From Mesobacillus boroniphilus (GTDB lineage Bacteria > Bacillota > Bacilli > Bacillales > Cytobacillaceae), in the NCBI RefSeq assembly GCF_018424685.1, contig NZ_QTKX01000001.1, positions 620,001 through 684,000 on the forward strand: a stretch of 64,000 bases of DNA. Direction: 5' to 3'. This document shows, piece by piece, positions 53,457 to 62,715 of the stretch (positions are counted from its first letter, which is position 1; every line of letters starts with the position of its first letter). A program made the position numbers and the translations under genes. The notes below the pieces were generated by a model. It did no database searches. It worked only from the letters and a program-made list of their open reading frames with translations, and was not told the origin of the DNA.

Positions 53457-54726
53457 CATGTTATCACAAGATGAAATTGATGCGCTTCTTAGAGGAACCT
53501 CTGATGAAGCGGAAGAAATAGAAACAGAAAGTACAATTAACGTAGATGACTATTTTTCTTTTATGGAAAGAGATGCATTAGGAGAAATTGGTAATATATC
53601 GTTTGGCAGTTCAGCTACCGCGCTATCAACTTTATTGAACCAGAAGGTAGAAATTAATACCCCTACGGTTACAGCTGTTCACAGGTCAAAACTTGAAGAT
53701 GCTTTTCCAGATCCTTATGTGGCAGTGCAGGTTTACTATACCGAAGGATTTACCGGCAGCAATATGCTTGTTATACAGCAAAATGATGCAGCGATTATCG
53801 CCGATTTAATGCTTGGAGGCGATGGATTAAACCCAAGAGATTTACTTGATGAAATCCAACTGAGCGCAGTACAAGAGGCAATGAACCAGATGATGGGTTC
53901 CGCGGCAACCTCGATGTCGACTGTATTTAGCAAACGAGTCGATATTTCACCGCCAAATATCAATCTGTTGAATGTCGCTGAAGGAGAAGGAACTGAATCG
54001 ATCCCAGAAGATGATATTTTGGTGAAGGTATCATTCTCGTTAAAGATTGGCACTTTAATAGATTCTAATATTATGCAACTTTTGCCAGTCAGTTTCGCTA
54101 AAAGTCTGGTTGATGAATTGTTGAATCCCGGAGGAGCACAGGTCACAGTAGCTGAAACAGCACCCGAAACCCAAACGCAACCTATCTCACAAGGCAGTCA
54201 GACTGAATCTAATCTTTCAAATGCAGCACAAGAGCATTCGAACTACGCTCAATCACAGCCGATGCAGCAGCCACAATATCAGGTCCAGCAGGAGCCAGCT
54301 TTTTATCAGCCACAAACCAATCATGGCGTTCAACAAGGATATGGCTATTCACAGCCGATACAGTCAGGGCCACAGCATTTTGGCAATGTGATGACAGGTG
54401 CCCAGCCAACGGTTCAACCAGCAGTGTTTTCCAGCTTTGAGACATCGCAGCCACAGCATGCGGAGACAAAGAACCTCGATATGCTGCTTGATATCCCGCT
54501 CCAGGTGACAGTTGAACTAGGCAGGACGAAACGTTCAGTTAGAGACATCCTTGAGCTAGGATCGGGTTCAATCATTGAACTAGACAAACTTGCTGGGGAA
54601 CCAGTCGATATTCTAGTTAACAATCGATTGATTGCCCAGGGAGAAGTGGTTGTTATTGATGAGAATTTTGGTGTCCGTGTTACGGATATCATCAGCCAGA
54701 GCGATCGTATTAAAAAATTAAAATAA
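53443..54726 (+). CDS. fliY: Flagellar motor switch phosphatase FliY
   Basis: FliY is a C-ring component and CheY-P phosphatase; in Bacillus it replaces FliN. The 427-aa protein has an N-terminal motif LSQDEIDALLRGT like that of FliM, a CheC-like phosphatase domain (about 30-220) with the pattern E-x2-N, a Gln/Pro/Ser-rich linker (about 225-325), and a C-terminal SpoA domain. It is longer than B. subtilis FliY (about 378 aa), mostly in the linker. ATG 53443 is chosen (ATG 53440 adjoins it), after GGGGGAGACG. Confidence 0.94.
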   Translation: MVSDDMLSQDEIDALLRGTSDEAEEIETESTINVDDYFSFMERDALGEIGNISFGSSATALSTLLNQKVEINTPTVTAVHRSKLEDAFPDPYVAVQVYYTEGFTGSNMLVIQQNDAAIIADLMLGGDGLNPRDLLDEIQLSAVQEAMNQMMGSAATSMSTVFSKRVDISPPNINLLNVAEGEGTESIPEDDILVKVSFSLKIGTLIDSNIMQLLPVSFAKSLVDELLNPGGAQVTVAETAPETQTQPISQGSQTESNLSNAAQEHSNYAQSQPMQQPQYQVQQEPAFYQPQTNHGVQQGYGYSQPIQSGPQHFGNVMTGAQPTVQPAVFSSFETSQPQHAETKNLDMLLDIPLQVTVELGRTKRSVRDILELGSGSIIELDKLAGEPVDILVNNRLIAQGEVVVIDENFGVRVTDIISQSDRIKKLK

Positions 54727-54744
54727 TCTTCAGGGGGAATTCCA

Positions 54745-55107
54745 ATGGCGAACAAGATTTTAGTCGTAGACGATGCGGCTTTCATGAGAATGATGATTAA
54801 GGACATTTTGACAAAAAACGGCTTCGAAGTCGTCGCAGAGGCAGCTGACGGTGCGCAGGCACTTGAAAAATATAAAGAATTCCAGCCTGATCTTGTCACA
54901 ATGGATATTACAATGCCAGAAATGGACGGCATCACTTCCTTAAAAGAAATCAAAAAAATCAACCCGAACGCAAAGGTTATCATGTGTTCAGCAATGGGCC
55001 AGCAAGCGATGGTCATCGATGCAATCCAGGCTGGTGCCAAAGATTTCATCGTGAAACCTTTCCAGGCAGACCGCGTTATTGAAGCGATTTCTAAAACACT
55101 AGCTTAG
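54745..55107 (+). CDS. cheY: Chemotaxis response regulator CheY
   Basis: CheY-P binds the motor switch; in Bacillus it promotes counter-clockwise rotation. The 120-aa receiver domain has the acidic pocket (VVDDAAFMR), phosphorylated Asp54 (MDITMPEMDG), and the conserved Lys in VKPF. CAGGGGGAA precedes the ATG. It follows fliY and precedes fliO, as in B. subtilis. Confidence 0.98.
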   Translation: MANKILVVDDAAFMRMMIKDILTKNGFEVVAEAADGAQALEKYKEFQPDLVTMDITMPEMDGITSLKEIKKINPNAKVIMCSAMGQQAMVIDAIQAGAKDFIVKPFQADRVIEAISKTLA

Positions 55108-55137
55108 TTAACTTTTATCAATTAGAGGGTGCGGCAA

Positions 55138-55794
55138 TTGTTAAGATTTATCCGAACTGCCTCGACAATTCTTTTCTTATTAGCTGCTCTGTTCAGTCCA
55201 ATTGGCATGGCGAGCGCAGAGCAGCTAAATAAAAGTGTAAAGGATTGCTTGAAAGATCAATCGTGTGATGATGGACAGGCAGATAAGACAACAAACATAT
55301 CAGACGATGAAAAATCCTCCCAGGTAGGAGTCACTTTCCTGGATTTTATCAGGATGATCCTTGCTACTGCCTTTGTGGCAGCATTAATCTATTTCCTCCT
55401 CAAATTCATCAATAAGAAGAGCATGTCATATAAAAGCTCTCAGCTTGTCGAGAATCTTGGAGGCACTAGCCTTGGCGCCAACAGGTCAGTCCAGATCGTT
55501 AAAGCAGGCAACAAGCTGCTCATTGTTGGTGTAGGTGAAAATATCCAGCTATTAAAAGAAATAGATGACCCAGAAGAGTACAGCCAAGTTATCCAGGAAT
55601 ATAACAATAAAATGGAGCAGCTTGTACAGCCAAGCGATTTTGTGACAAAGTTGCTTAAAAGAGCGAAAAAAGATGGCGGCAATCAGCGTTCCGAATTTTC
55701 CTCGCTGCTGAGGAATCAGCTGAATGATATGGCGAGCGGAAGAAAGAAAATGCTTGAGGAGATACAAAAGAAAGGGTCAGAAAAAGATGAATGA
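55138..55794 (+). CDS. fliO: Flagellar biosynthesis protein FliO (FliZ)
   Basis: FliO helps assemble the FliP ring of the export gate. The 218-aa protein has a signal peptide ending near MASA|EQ (about residue 25), a transmembrane helix (about 75-95) and a cytoplasmic tail. TTG 55138 (MLRFIRTASTI) is chosen: AGAGGGTG precedes it, and an in-frame GTG at 55129 is inside that element. It overlaps fliP by 8 nt. Confidence 0.9.
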   Translation: MLRFIRTASTILFLLAALFSPIGMASAEQLNKSVKDCLKDQSCDDGQADKTTNISDDEKSSQVGVTFLDFIRMILATAFVAALIYFLLKFINKKSMSYKSSQLVENLGGTSLGANRSVQIVKAGNKLLIVGVGENIQLLKEIDDPEEYSQVIQEYNNKMEQLVQPSDFVTKLLKRAKKDGGNQRSEFSSLLRNQLNDMASGRKKMLEEIQKKGSEKDE

Positions 55795-56452
55795 GTTTAT
55801 GGAGTTTTTCAACAGCAGTGCTCCTGAGAGTGTATCGACATCCGTAAAGCTGATGCTCCTGCTGACTGTACTTTCGATTGCGCCAGGCATCTTGATTTTA
55901 ATGACTAGTTTTACAAGGATCATCATCGTTCTTTCCTTTGTCAGAACGGCGCTTGCAACACAGCAAATGCCGCCTAACCAAGTGTTGGTCGGGCTTGCGA
56001 TGTTCCTGTCATTCTTCATCATGGCACCTACTTTCCATGAAGTGAATGAACAAGCCCTGACGCCTTTATTTAATGAAGAAATCAATTTGGAGCAAGCTTA
56101 TGAAAGGGCATCAATCCCTTTTAAGGAATTCATGAGCGCGCATACGAGGCAGAAGGATTTAGCGTTATTTCTTGAATATTCAAAGGCTGAGACTCCTGAA
56201 ACGGTTCAGGATATACCTTTGACAGCTCTCGTTCCGGCTTTTGCAATCAGTGAAATCAAAACCGCTTTCCAAATCGGGTTTATGATTTTCATCCCTTTTC
56301 TGGTAATTGATATGGTAGTGGCAAGTGTCCTGATGTCGATGGGTATGATGATGCTGCCGCCAGTCATGATTTCACTGCCATTTAAGATTTTGCTTTTTGT
56401 CATGGTAGATGGATGGTATTTAGTCGTGAAATCATTATTACAAAGTTTTTAA
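55787..56452 (+). CDS. fliP: Flagellar export gate protein FliP
   Basis: FliP forms the core of the type III export gate. The 221-aa protein is polytopic, with LMLLLTVLSIAPGILILMTS and the TFHEVNEQALTPLFNEEI region. ATG 55787 (MNEFMEFF) is chosen over an in-frame ATG at 55724 because the longer form would run deep into fliO. AAAGGGTC provides a weak Shine-Dalgarno. Confidence 0.96.
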   Translation: MNEFMEFFNSSAPESVSTSVKLMLLLTVLSIAPGILILMTSFTRIIIVLSFVRTALATQQMPPNQVLVGLAMFLSFFIMAPTFHEVNEQALTPLFNEEINLEQAYERASIPFKEFMSAHTRQKDLALFLEYSKAETPETVQDIPLTALVPAFAISEIKTAFQIGFMIFIPFLVIDMVVASVLMSMGMMMLPPVMISLPFKILLFVMVDGWYLVVKSLLQSF

Positions 56453-56466
56453 GCAGGTGAATGAAA

Positions 56467-56736
56467 ATGACATCAGAAGCGGTTATCTCTATAGCTGAAC
56501 GAGGAATTTATACAGTTTTAATGATTTCAGGGCCTTTGCTTGTATTGGCGCTGGTAGTTGGTTTGATCGTCAGTATTTTTCAGGCAACTACGCAAATTCA
56601 GGAACAGACACTGGCTTTCGTTCCAAAGATTGTGGCCGTTCTGGTCGGAGTCGTATTCTTTGGTCCTTGGATGTTAAGTTATATGCTGAGCTATGCGACT
56701 GAAATATTTTCAAATCTTACAAGGTTTGTAGGCTGA
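56467..56736 (+). CDS. fliQ: Flagellar export gate protein FliQ
   Basis: FliQ is a two-helix component of the export gate. The 89-aa protein (MTSEAVISIAERGIYTVLM start) has two transmembrane segments (about 15-40 and 52-75). ATG 56467 gives the usual length of 89; ATG 56461 is next to the AGGTGA Shine-Dalgarno and would be too close. Confidence 0.95.
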   Translation: MTSEAVISIAERGIYTVLMISGPLLVLALVVGLIVSIFQATTQIQEQTLAFVPKIVAVLVGVVFFGPWMLSYMLSYATEIFSNLTRFVG

Positions 56737-56740
56737 TGAG

Positions 56741-57517
56741 ATGCTAGATTTCATTCCTTCGTTTCCGGCATTCCTGCTGATTTTTGTTAGGGTGACGTCC
56801 TTTTTCTTGATGATGCCTTTATTTTCTTATCGGACGATCCCAGCATCACATAAAGTAGGGCTTGGATTCATGCTTTCTATCATCATGTATACTGCGGTAG
56901 GAGCCCCAGAAATCGCAATAGATAGTACGTATTTCCTGCTGGTTATCAAGGAAGCAATGGTTGGTTTATTCATTGGCTTCATTGCTGCGTTGATGATGGC
57001 AGCCATACAGATTGCCGGGGGATTCATTGATTTTCAGATGGGGTTTGCGATTGCGAATGTCATAGATCCACAGACAGGGGCACAGAGCCCGTTGATGGGA
57101 CAGTATTTATATACGATCGCTCTTTTGTTCCTCCTGACAGTCAACGGCCATCATTTATTGATGGACGGAATATTTTACAGTTATGATTTTATCCCGATCG
57201 ATCAGGTGATGATTCCGTTTGGGAACGAGAACATTGCCGAATTTATTATTCTATCTTTCAACAAAATGTTCATTATAGCCTTCCAGATGTCCATGCCGGT
57301 GGTCGGCAGCTTGTTCCTGGTCGATGTTGCGCTGGGGATCGTAGCAAGGACCGTCCCGCAATTAAATATATTCGTTGTTGGTCTGCCGGTTAAAATCGGT
57401 GTCAGTTTTCTTGTACTTATTGCAGTAATGGGCGTGCTGATAATGGTTATATCGGATCTGTTTTCCACCACTCTAGCGACAATGAGGGGATTGATGGAAT
57501 TGATCGGAGGAGCTTAA
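56741..57517 (+). CDS. fliR: Flagellar export gate protein FliR
   Basis: FliR is the polytopic export-gate protein that forms the gate together with FliP and FliQ. The 258-aa sequence has about six hydrophobic segments and family motifs such as QMGFAIANVIDPQTGAQSPL. Its stop codon is immediately followed by the flhB ATG. Confidence 0.96.
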   Translation: MLDFIPSFPAFLLIFVRVTSFFLMMPLFSYRTIPASHKVGLGFMLSIIMYTAVGAPEIAIDSTYFLLVIKEAMVGLFIGFIAALMMAAIQIAGGFIDFQMGFAIANVIDPQTGAQSPLMGQYLYTIALLFLLTVNGHHLLMDGIFYSYDFIPIDQVMIPFGNENIAEFIILSFNKMFIIAFQMSMPVVGSLFLVDVALGIVARTVPQLNIFVVGLPVKIGVSFLVLIAVMGVLIMVISDLFSTTLATMRGLMELIGGA

Positions 57518-58603
57518 ATGGGATTTTTAAGGTTAGATCTGCAGTTTTTTGCAGGCGAGAAAACAGAAAAAGCGACTCCTAAAAAGAAGCAGGACGCACG
57601 AAAAAAAGGGCAGGTTGCCAAAAGTCAGGATGTCAATACAGCCATTGTCCTTCTCGCTGTGTTTTTGTTTTTGATGTTTTTTGGCAGTGTGATGATGGAT
57701 AGACTCATCGGAGTCCTTAGACATTCCTTGCAAAACTATATGTTCATGGATTTGACAGCGAATAACATCGAGTCCATTGTGATTGAAATATTGGGTGAAC
57801 TAGTCATTTTCCTTGGTCCGGTTATGATCGTTGCGTTGATTGCAGGGGTGGCTGCGAACTATGTCCAAGTCGGCTTTATGTTTTCTACAGAAGCAATACA
57901 AATGAAACTTGAGAAAATAAATCCGATCAGCGGCTTCAAGAGGATTTTTTCAATGAGGGCGATTGTTGAATTGCTAAAATCAATCCTAAAAATCACCTTC
58001 GTAGGTGTGATCGCTTTCTCAGTCCTGTGGTTGAGATTAGACGAAGTCTTGCTGCTCGCTAATAAGAGTGTTGGTGCTGCACTTGCGACCATAGCAGGGC
58101 TAACGCTTCAAATGGGCCTTTTTGCTTCCGGAGCATTGCTATTTTTATCATTATTGGACTATTTGTACCAAAAATATGATTTTGAGAAAAGTATCCGTAT
58201 GTCAAAGCAAGACTTGAAAGATGAGTATAAAAACATCGAAGGTGACCCTCTGATCAAGTCTAAAATCAAGCAGAAGCAAAGAGAGATGGCAATGCGGCGG
58301 ATGATGCAAGAAGTGCCAAAAGCGGATGTAGTCATAACGAACCCGACTCATTTCGCGATCGCCTTAAAGTATGATGAACAGAAGGCCGATGCTCCGATTG
58401 TCGTAGCCAAAGGTGTCGATTTCGTTGCACAGAAGATTAAGTTGATTGCCAAGGAAAACGATATTATATCTGTCGAGAACCGTCCTCTCGCAAGGGCTTT
58501 ATACAGCCAGGCTGAAATAGGCGATGCCATTCCAGAAGAATTTTTCAAAGTGGTGGCAGAAATCCTGGCCTATGTATATCAAACAAAAAATAAAGTGCTG
58601 TAA
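57518..58603 (+). CDS. flhB: Flagellar export switch protein FlhB
   Basis: FlhB controls the rod/hook to filament export switch. The 361-aa protein has an N-terminal basic part, four transmembrane segments (about 35-210) and a cytoplasmic tail with the self-cleaving NPTH at 275-278 (nt 58340-58351). Start directly abuts the fliR stop; GGAGGAGC lies in fliR. The tail is closely similar to the short FlhB-like protein at 28481-28765. Confidence 0.97.
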   Translation: MGFLRLDLQFFAGEKTEKATPKKKQDARKKGQVAKSQDVNTAIVLLAVFLFLMFFGSVMMDRLIGVLRHSLQNYMFMDLTANNIESIVIEILGELVIFLGPVMIVALIAGVAANYVQVGFMFSTEAIQMKLEKINPISGFKRIFSMRAIVELLKSILKITFVGVIAFSVLWLRLDEVLLLANKSVGAALATIAGLTLQMGLFASGALLFLSLLDYLYQKYDFEKSIRMSKQDLKDEYKNIEGDPLIKSKIKQKQREMAMRRMMQEVPKADVVITNPTHFAIALKYDEQKADAPIVVAKGVDFVAQKIKLIAKENDIISVENRPLARALYSQAEIGDAIPEEFFKVVAEILAYVYQTKNKVL

Positions 58604-58637
58604 TTCTTAGGTATGCAGTGTTTAGGAGAGAAGTACT

Positions 58638-60674
58638 ATGTCAGCAAGAGACCTGTCTGTCCTGCTTAGTGTCATATTAATCGTAGCCATGTTGATCATT
58701 CCTTTTCCGCCATGGCTGTTAAGTGTACTAATCATGGTAAACATCTCAATTGCACTTCTGGTGCTGTTGAACACAATGAATATGACCGAGCCGCTCCAGT
58801 TTTCTGTTTTTCCTTCACTGCTGCTGTTGTTAACTTTATTCAGGCTTGGCCTGAATGTATCGACAACACGTTCAATCTTGTCAAAAGGTGAAGCTGGAGG
58901 GGTGGTTGAAACCTTCGGTACCTTTGTTGTCGGAGGGAATGTTGTTGTCGGGATGGTCGTGTTCCTGATCTTGATCATTATCCAATTCATCGTCATTACG
59001 AAAGGTTCCGAGCGTGTATCAGAAGTTGCAGCGAGGTTTACACTTGATGCGATGCCTGGAAAGCAAATGAGTATCGATGCTGATTTGAATGCCGGGATGA
59101 TTTCCGAACAGCAGGCGCGTGAACGACGTGAAAAAGTAAGTCGGGAAGCCGATTTTTACGGAGCTATGGACGGTGCGAGCAAATTCGTGAAAGGGGATGC
59201 GATAGCGGGAATCATCATCGTTCTGATCAACTTAATCTTCGGGATTGTCATCGGCATGACTCAATTGGGGTTAAGCATTGGAGATTCAGCTGAAAAATTT
59301 TCGCTATTGACAGTAGGAGATGGGATTGTCAGTCAAATACCGGCACTTCTGATCTCAACAGCAACGGGTATCGTGGTTACTCGAGCTGCTTCTGACGGCA
59401 ACCTTGGAATTGACATTACTTCACAGTTGCTGGCTTATCCAAAAATGCTTTATGTCGGAGCAGGAACGATTTTCCTGCTGGGTTTGTTTACACCAATCCA
59501 CGATATGCTTACGATTCCAATCGCTGCACTAATGGCTTTTGGCGCCTATTCCTTCTCCCGTGTTCCAGAGCCGGATAAGCAGCAGCTGCAGGAAATGGAA
59601 GAGGACATCCAGATGGACGAGATGAAGAGTCCTGAAAGTGTTGTCAATCTATTGAATGTTGATCCGATTGAGTTTGAATTCGGGTATGGTTTAATCCCTC
59701 TCGCAGACGCAAATCAGGGAGGGGACCTTCTTGACCGGATTGTCATGATAAGAAGGCAGCTGGCCATTGAGCTGGGACTGGTTATTCCGGTTGTTAGGAT
59801 CAGGGACAATATCCAGCTACAACCCAATGAATACAGATTGAAAATCAAAGGGAATGAAATGGCCAGGGGAGAATTGCTTCTCGATCATTATCTGGCAATG
59901 AGTCCAGGAATTGATGATGATTCTATCGAAGGAATCGATACGATCGAACCAAGTTTCGGTTTACCTGCCAAATGGATCACGGAAGAAATGAAGGAACAGG
60001 CAGAAATCTTTGGCTATACCGTTGTCGATCCACCTTCGGTTGTTTCGACCCATATTACTGAAGTGATCAAGGCTAATGCACATGAGCTACTGGGAAGACA
60101 GGAAACAAAGCAGCTGATAGATCACCTTCGTGAAAGCTATCCAATCCTTGTCGAGGAAGCGACACCTAATCCATTATCAGTTGGTGAAATTCAAAAAGTA
60201 CTTGGCAAGCTGCTTAAGGAGAATGTATCAATCAGGAATCTGCCGATCATTTTCGAAACTCTTGCTGATTACGGAAAAGTAACAACAGATACAGACATCC
60301 TTGCTGAATACGTTCGCCAGGCACTTGCAAGGCAAATCACGAACCAGTATTCGCGAAATGGAGAAACCTTGAAGGTAATTACATTATCGGGAAGGGTAGA
60401 AAAGGTGGTTGCGGAAGGTGTACAGCAAACCGAACATGGCAACTACTTATCACTTGACCCGGCAGTTTCTCAGGGGATATTGGAATCTGTGGCAAACCAG
60501 GTAGAGCAATTGAGCATAATGGAACAAACACCGATTATATTATGCTCACCTGCGGTCAGGATGTATGTGCGCCAGTTGACGGAAAGGTATTTTGCGCAAA
60601 TCCCTGTATTATCTTATAACGAACTCGAAGCAAATGTCGAAGTCCAAAGTGTCGGGGTGGTGAATGTAGAATGA
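58638..60674 (+). CDS. flhA: Flagellar export gate protein FlhA
   Basis: FlhA is the large export-gate protein that receives chaperone-substrate complexes. The 678-aa protein has eight transmembrane segments in the first ~330 residues, the FHIPEP signature region (LARFTLDAMPGKQMSIDADL) and a cytoplasmic domain. GGAGAGAAG precedes ATG. Its TGA stop overlaps the flhF ATG. Confidence 0.97.
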   Translation: MSARDLSVLLSVILIVAMLIIPFPPWLLSVLIMVNISIALLVLLNTMNMTEPLQFSVFPSLLLLLTLFRLGLNVSTTRSILSKGEAGGVVETFGTFVVGGNVVVGMVVFLILIIIQFIVITKGSERVSEVAARFTLDAMPGKQMSIDADLNAGMISEQQARERREKVSREADFYGAMDGASKFVKGDAIAGIIIVLINLIFGIVIGMTQLGLSIGDSAEKFSLLTVGDGIVSQIPALLISTATGIVVTRAASDGNLGIDITSQLLAYPKMLYVGAGTIFLLGLFTPIHDMLTIPIAALMAFGAYSFSRVPEPDKQQLQEMEEDIQMDEMKSPESVVNLLNVDPIEFEFGYGLIPLADANQGGDLLDRIVMIRRQLAIELGLVIPVVRIRDNIQLQPNEYRLKIKGNEMARGELLLDHYLAMSPGIDDDSIEGIDTIEPSFGLPAKWITEEMKEQAEIFGYTVVDPPSVVSTHITEVIKANAHELLGRQETKQLIDHLRESYPILVEEATPNPLSVGEIQKVLGKLLKENVSIRNLPIIFETLADYGKVTTDTDILAEYVRQALARQITNQYSRNGETLKVITLSGRVEKVVAEGVQQTEHGNYLSLDPAVSQGILESVANQVEQLSIMEQTPIILCSPAVRMYVRQLTERYFAQIPVLSYNELEANVEVQSVGVVNVE

Positions 60675-61849
60675 AAGTGAAAAAGTATACAGCTTCATCC
60701 ATGCCGGAAGCGATGAAACTCGTCAGGGGGGAACTGGGCAGTGATGCAGTAATCCTGAATTCTCGTGTCGTGCAGACAGGTGGGTTCATGGGCTTTTTTA
60801 AGAAGAATAGCATTGAGGTAATCGCTGCCATTGACCCAGATACCGAAGTAAGTCCAAAGCCTGCCGGAATTGATAAAAATGATAAATATATTCATCCTGC
60901 TATGAATGGTAATGAATCTAAAAAGGATTCACCAACTGTACGGTTGAAACCTATTGTGGAAACACCACGAAAAGCCGACAGTGACCTTTTAAAAGAAATT
61001 TCACAGCTGAAGGAACTGCTAAAGGGATCAGCAAAAACCGAAGGAGTCTCTTTGCCGGAGCCAGTCAGCAGGCAAATCCAATACCTGGGGGATCAGGAAA
61101 TAGACCAGGTGATCATTGATGAATTGGCTGCAGTCCTTCTTGAAAAATGGTATCTCGGAGGAGCGGCCGCAAGTGATGAAGAAATCACCGAATGGATTGC
61201 AGCAGCTTTTGAACAAAGGCTATCTCCTCTTTCATTCGGAGGGGTCACTTTTACAAAGAAATTTGTCAATGTCATTGGACCGACAGGAGTAGGGAAAACG
61301 ACAACACTGGCAAAGGTTGCTGCTGATTGTGTATTGAAGCACCAGAAAAAGGTCGCTTTTATTACGACAGACACCTATCGAATTGCGGCAATTGAGCAGT
61401 TGAAAACATATGCAAAAATTCTCGATGTCCCAATTGAAGTTTGCTACAACATGGATGATTTCAAGGCTGCAACAGATAAATTTTCTGAGTATGACCTTGT
61501 CTTCATTGATACAGCTGGACGGAATTTCAGAAATCAAAAATATGTAAACGATTTGAAAAGTGTGATTGATTTTGGAAAGGACATGGAAACGTATCTTGTC
61601 CTCGCATTAACGTCAAAACAAAAAGATATGGAAGAAATCCGGAAGCAATTTTCGCTGATTCATATTGATCAATTCATTTTTACTAAATTGGATGAAACTG
61701 CGATTTACGGCTCTATGATCAATATGGCAATAAAGTTCTCGACTGGAATTGCCTATTTGACAAATGGACAAGACGTGCCAGATGACCTGATCGAGGCCAA
61801 TCCAGAAAAAATCGCAAATTCGATCCTTGGAGTCAGCACCTATGAATGA
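60671..61849 (+). CDS. flhF: SRP-type GTPase FlhF
   Basis: FlhF is the third SRP-type GTPase and helps place flagella at set cell positions. The 392-aa protein has a basic N-terminal domain (about 1-80), a linker, and NG domain with GPTGVGKTT from 203 (K209, T210), DTAGR and TKLDE. It overlaps flhA in ATGA. It works with FlhG, next gene. Confidence 0.97.
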   Translation: MKVKKYTASSMPEAMKLVRGELGSDAVILNSRVVQTGGFMGFFKKNSIEVIAAIDPDTEVSPKPAGIDKNDKYIHPAMNGNESKKDSPTVRLKPIVETPRKADSDLLKEISQLKELLKGSAKTEGVSLPEPVSRQIQYLGDQEIDQVIIDELAAVLLEKWYLGGAAASDEEITEWIAAAFEQRLSPLSFGGVTFTKKFVNVIGPTGVGKTTTLAKVAADCVLKHQKKVAFITTDTYRIAAIEQLKTYAKILDVPIEVCYNMDDFKAATDKFSEYDLVFIDTAGRNFRNQKYVNDLKSVIDFGKDMETYLVLALTSKQKDMEEIRKQFSLIHIDQFIFTKLDETAIYGSMINMAIKFSTGIAYLTNGQDVPDDLIEANPEKIANSILGVSTYE

Positions 61850-62708
61850 CCAGGCAGAAAAATTAAGAAACCGACTTAAAATGAACACACCGGCCAATGA
61901 AGCGAAAACACTTGCAGTGGTCAGCGGGAAAGGTGGGGTCGGGAAATCAAATTTTTCACTTAACTTCTCGATTTCCCTGGCTAAAAAAGGCTTTAAGGTA
62001 TTGTTGTTTGATCTTGATATCGGAATGGGGAATATCGAGATCTTAATGGGTAAACATTCTTCGCTCTCCATTGCCGACTTTCTTTCAGGCAAATCCTCGA
62101 TGGAAGAAGTTATTTTTCAGGGTCCGCACGGCGTCGAGTATATTTCAGGCGGTACAGGCTTAAGCCAATTAGTCAGGATGGACCGTAATAGCGTCGAATA
62201 TTTTACCTCAAGCTTAAGTGAAGTACTAAGAAAGTATGATTATCTTATTTTCGATATGGGAGCCGGATTGAACGAGGAAACTTTATCGATCCTTCTGTCT
62301 GTAAACGAGATATTCGTCATCACAACGACAGAACCAACTTCATTGATGGATGCGTACGCCACTATGAAATACATCCACCTTGCAGATTCAGAATTGCCTT
62401 TCTATTTAGTAGTCAACAGGGCTGGTTCTGTCAAGGAGGGCAATGACACGATGGCAAGGCTTGAGGATGTTCTTGTGAAATTTTTAGGCAGGACGCCTAC
62501 CAAGCTTGGAATGCTCCCAGATGATAAAACTGTCCAGGAAGCCGTAAAACGCCAGATCCCTTTTACAATGTTCAATGAGAGGTCACAAGCTTCCAAAGGA
62601 ATGGCAGCAATTATCGAAAAATATATCAATAAAGAGAGCTACAATGCCGAAAAGAGAGATAATAGGAGTTTTACAGCAAGATTGAAGCAATTCCTTTTCG
62701 AAAGGTAG
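61842..62708 (+). CDS. flhG: MinD-like ATPase FlhG (YlxH)
   Basis: FlhG stimulates the FlhF GTPase and controls flagellar number and spacing. The 288-aa protein begins with the FlhF-activating segment MNDQAEKLRNRLK and has a deviant Walker A SGKGGVGKS (Lys30, Lys35), then DLDIGMGN and FDMGAGLNEE. ATG 61842 is chosen; in-frame TTG 61827 lacks a better Shine-Dalgarno and is absent from the family N-terminus. It overlaps flhF by 8 nt. Confidence 0.95.
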   Translation: MNDQAEKLRNRLKMNTPANEAKTLAVVSGKGGVGKSNFSLNFSISLAKKGFKVLLFDLDIGMGNIEILMGKHSSLSIADFLSGKSSMEEVIFQGPHGVEYISGGTGLSQLVRMDRNSVEYFTSSLSEVLRKYDYLIFDMGAGLNEETLSILLSVNEIFVITTTEPTSLMDAYATMKYIHLADSELPFYLVVNRAGSVKEGNDTMARLEDVLVKFLGRTPTKLGMLPDDKTVQEAVKRQIPFTMFNERSQASKGMAAIIEKYINKESYNAEKRDNRSFTARLKQFLFER

Positions 62709-62715
62709 TGGTCGA

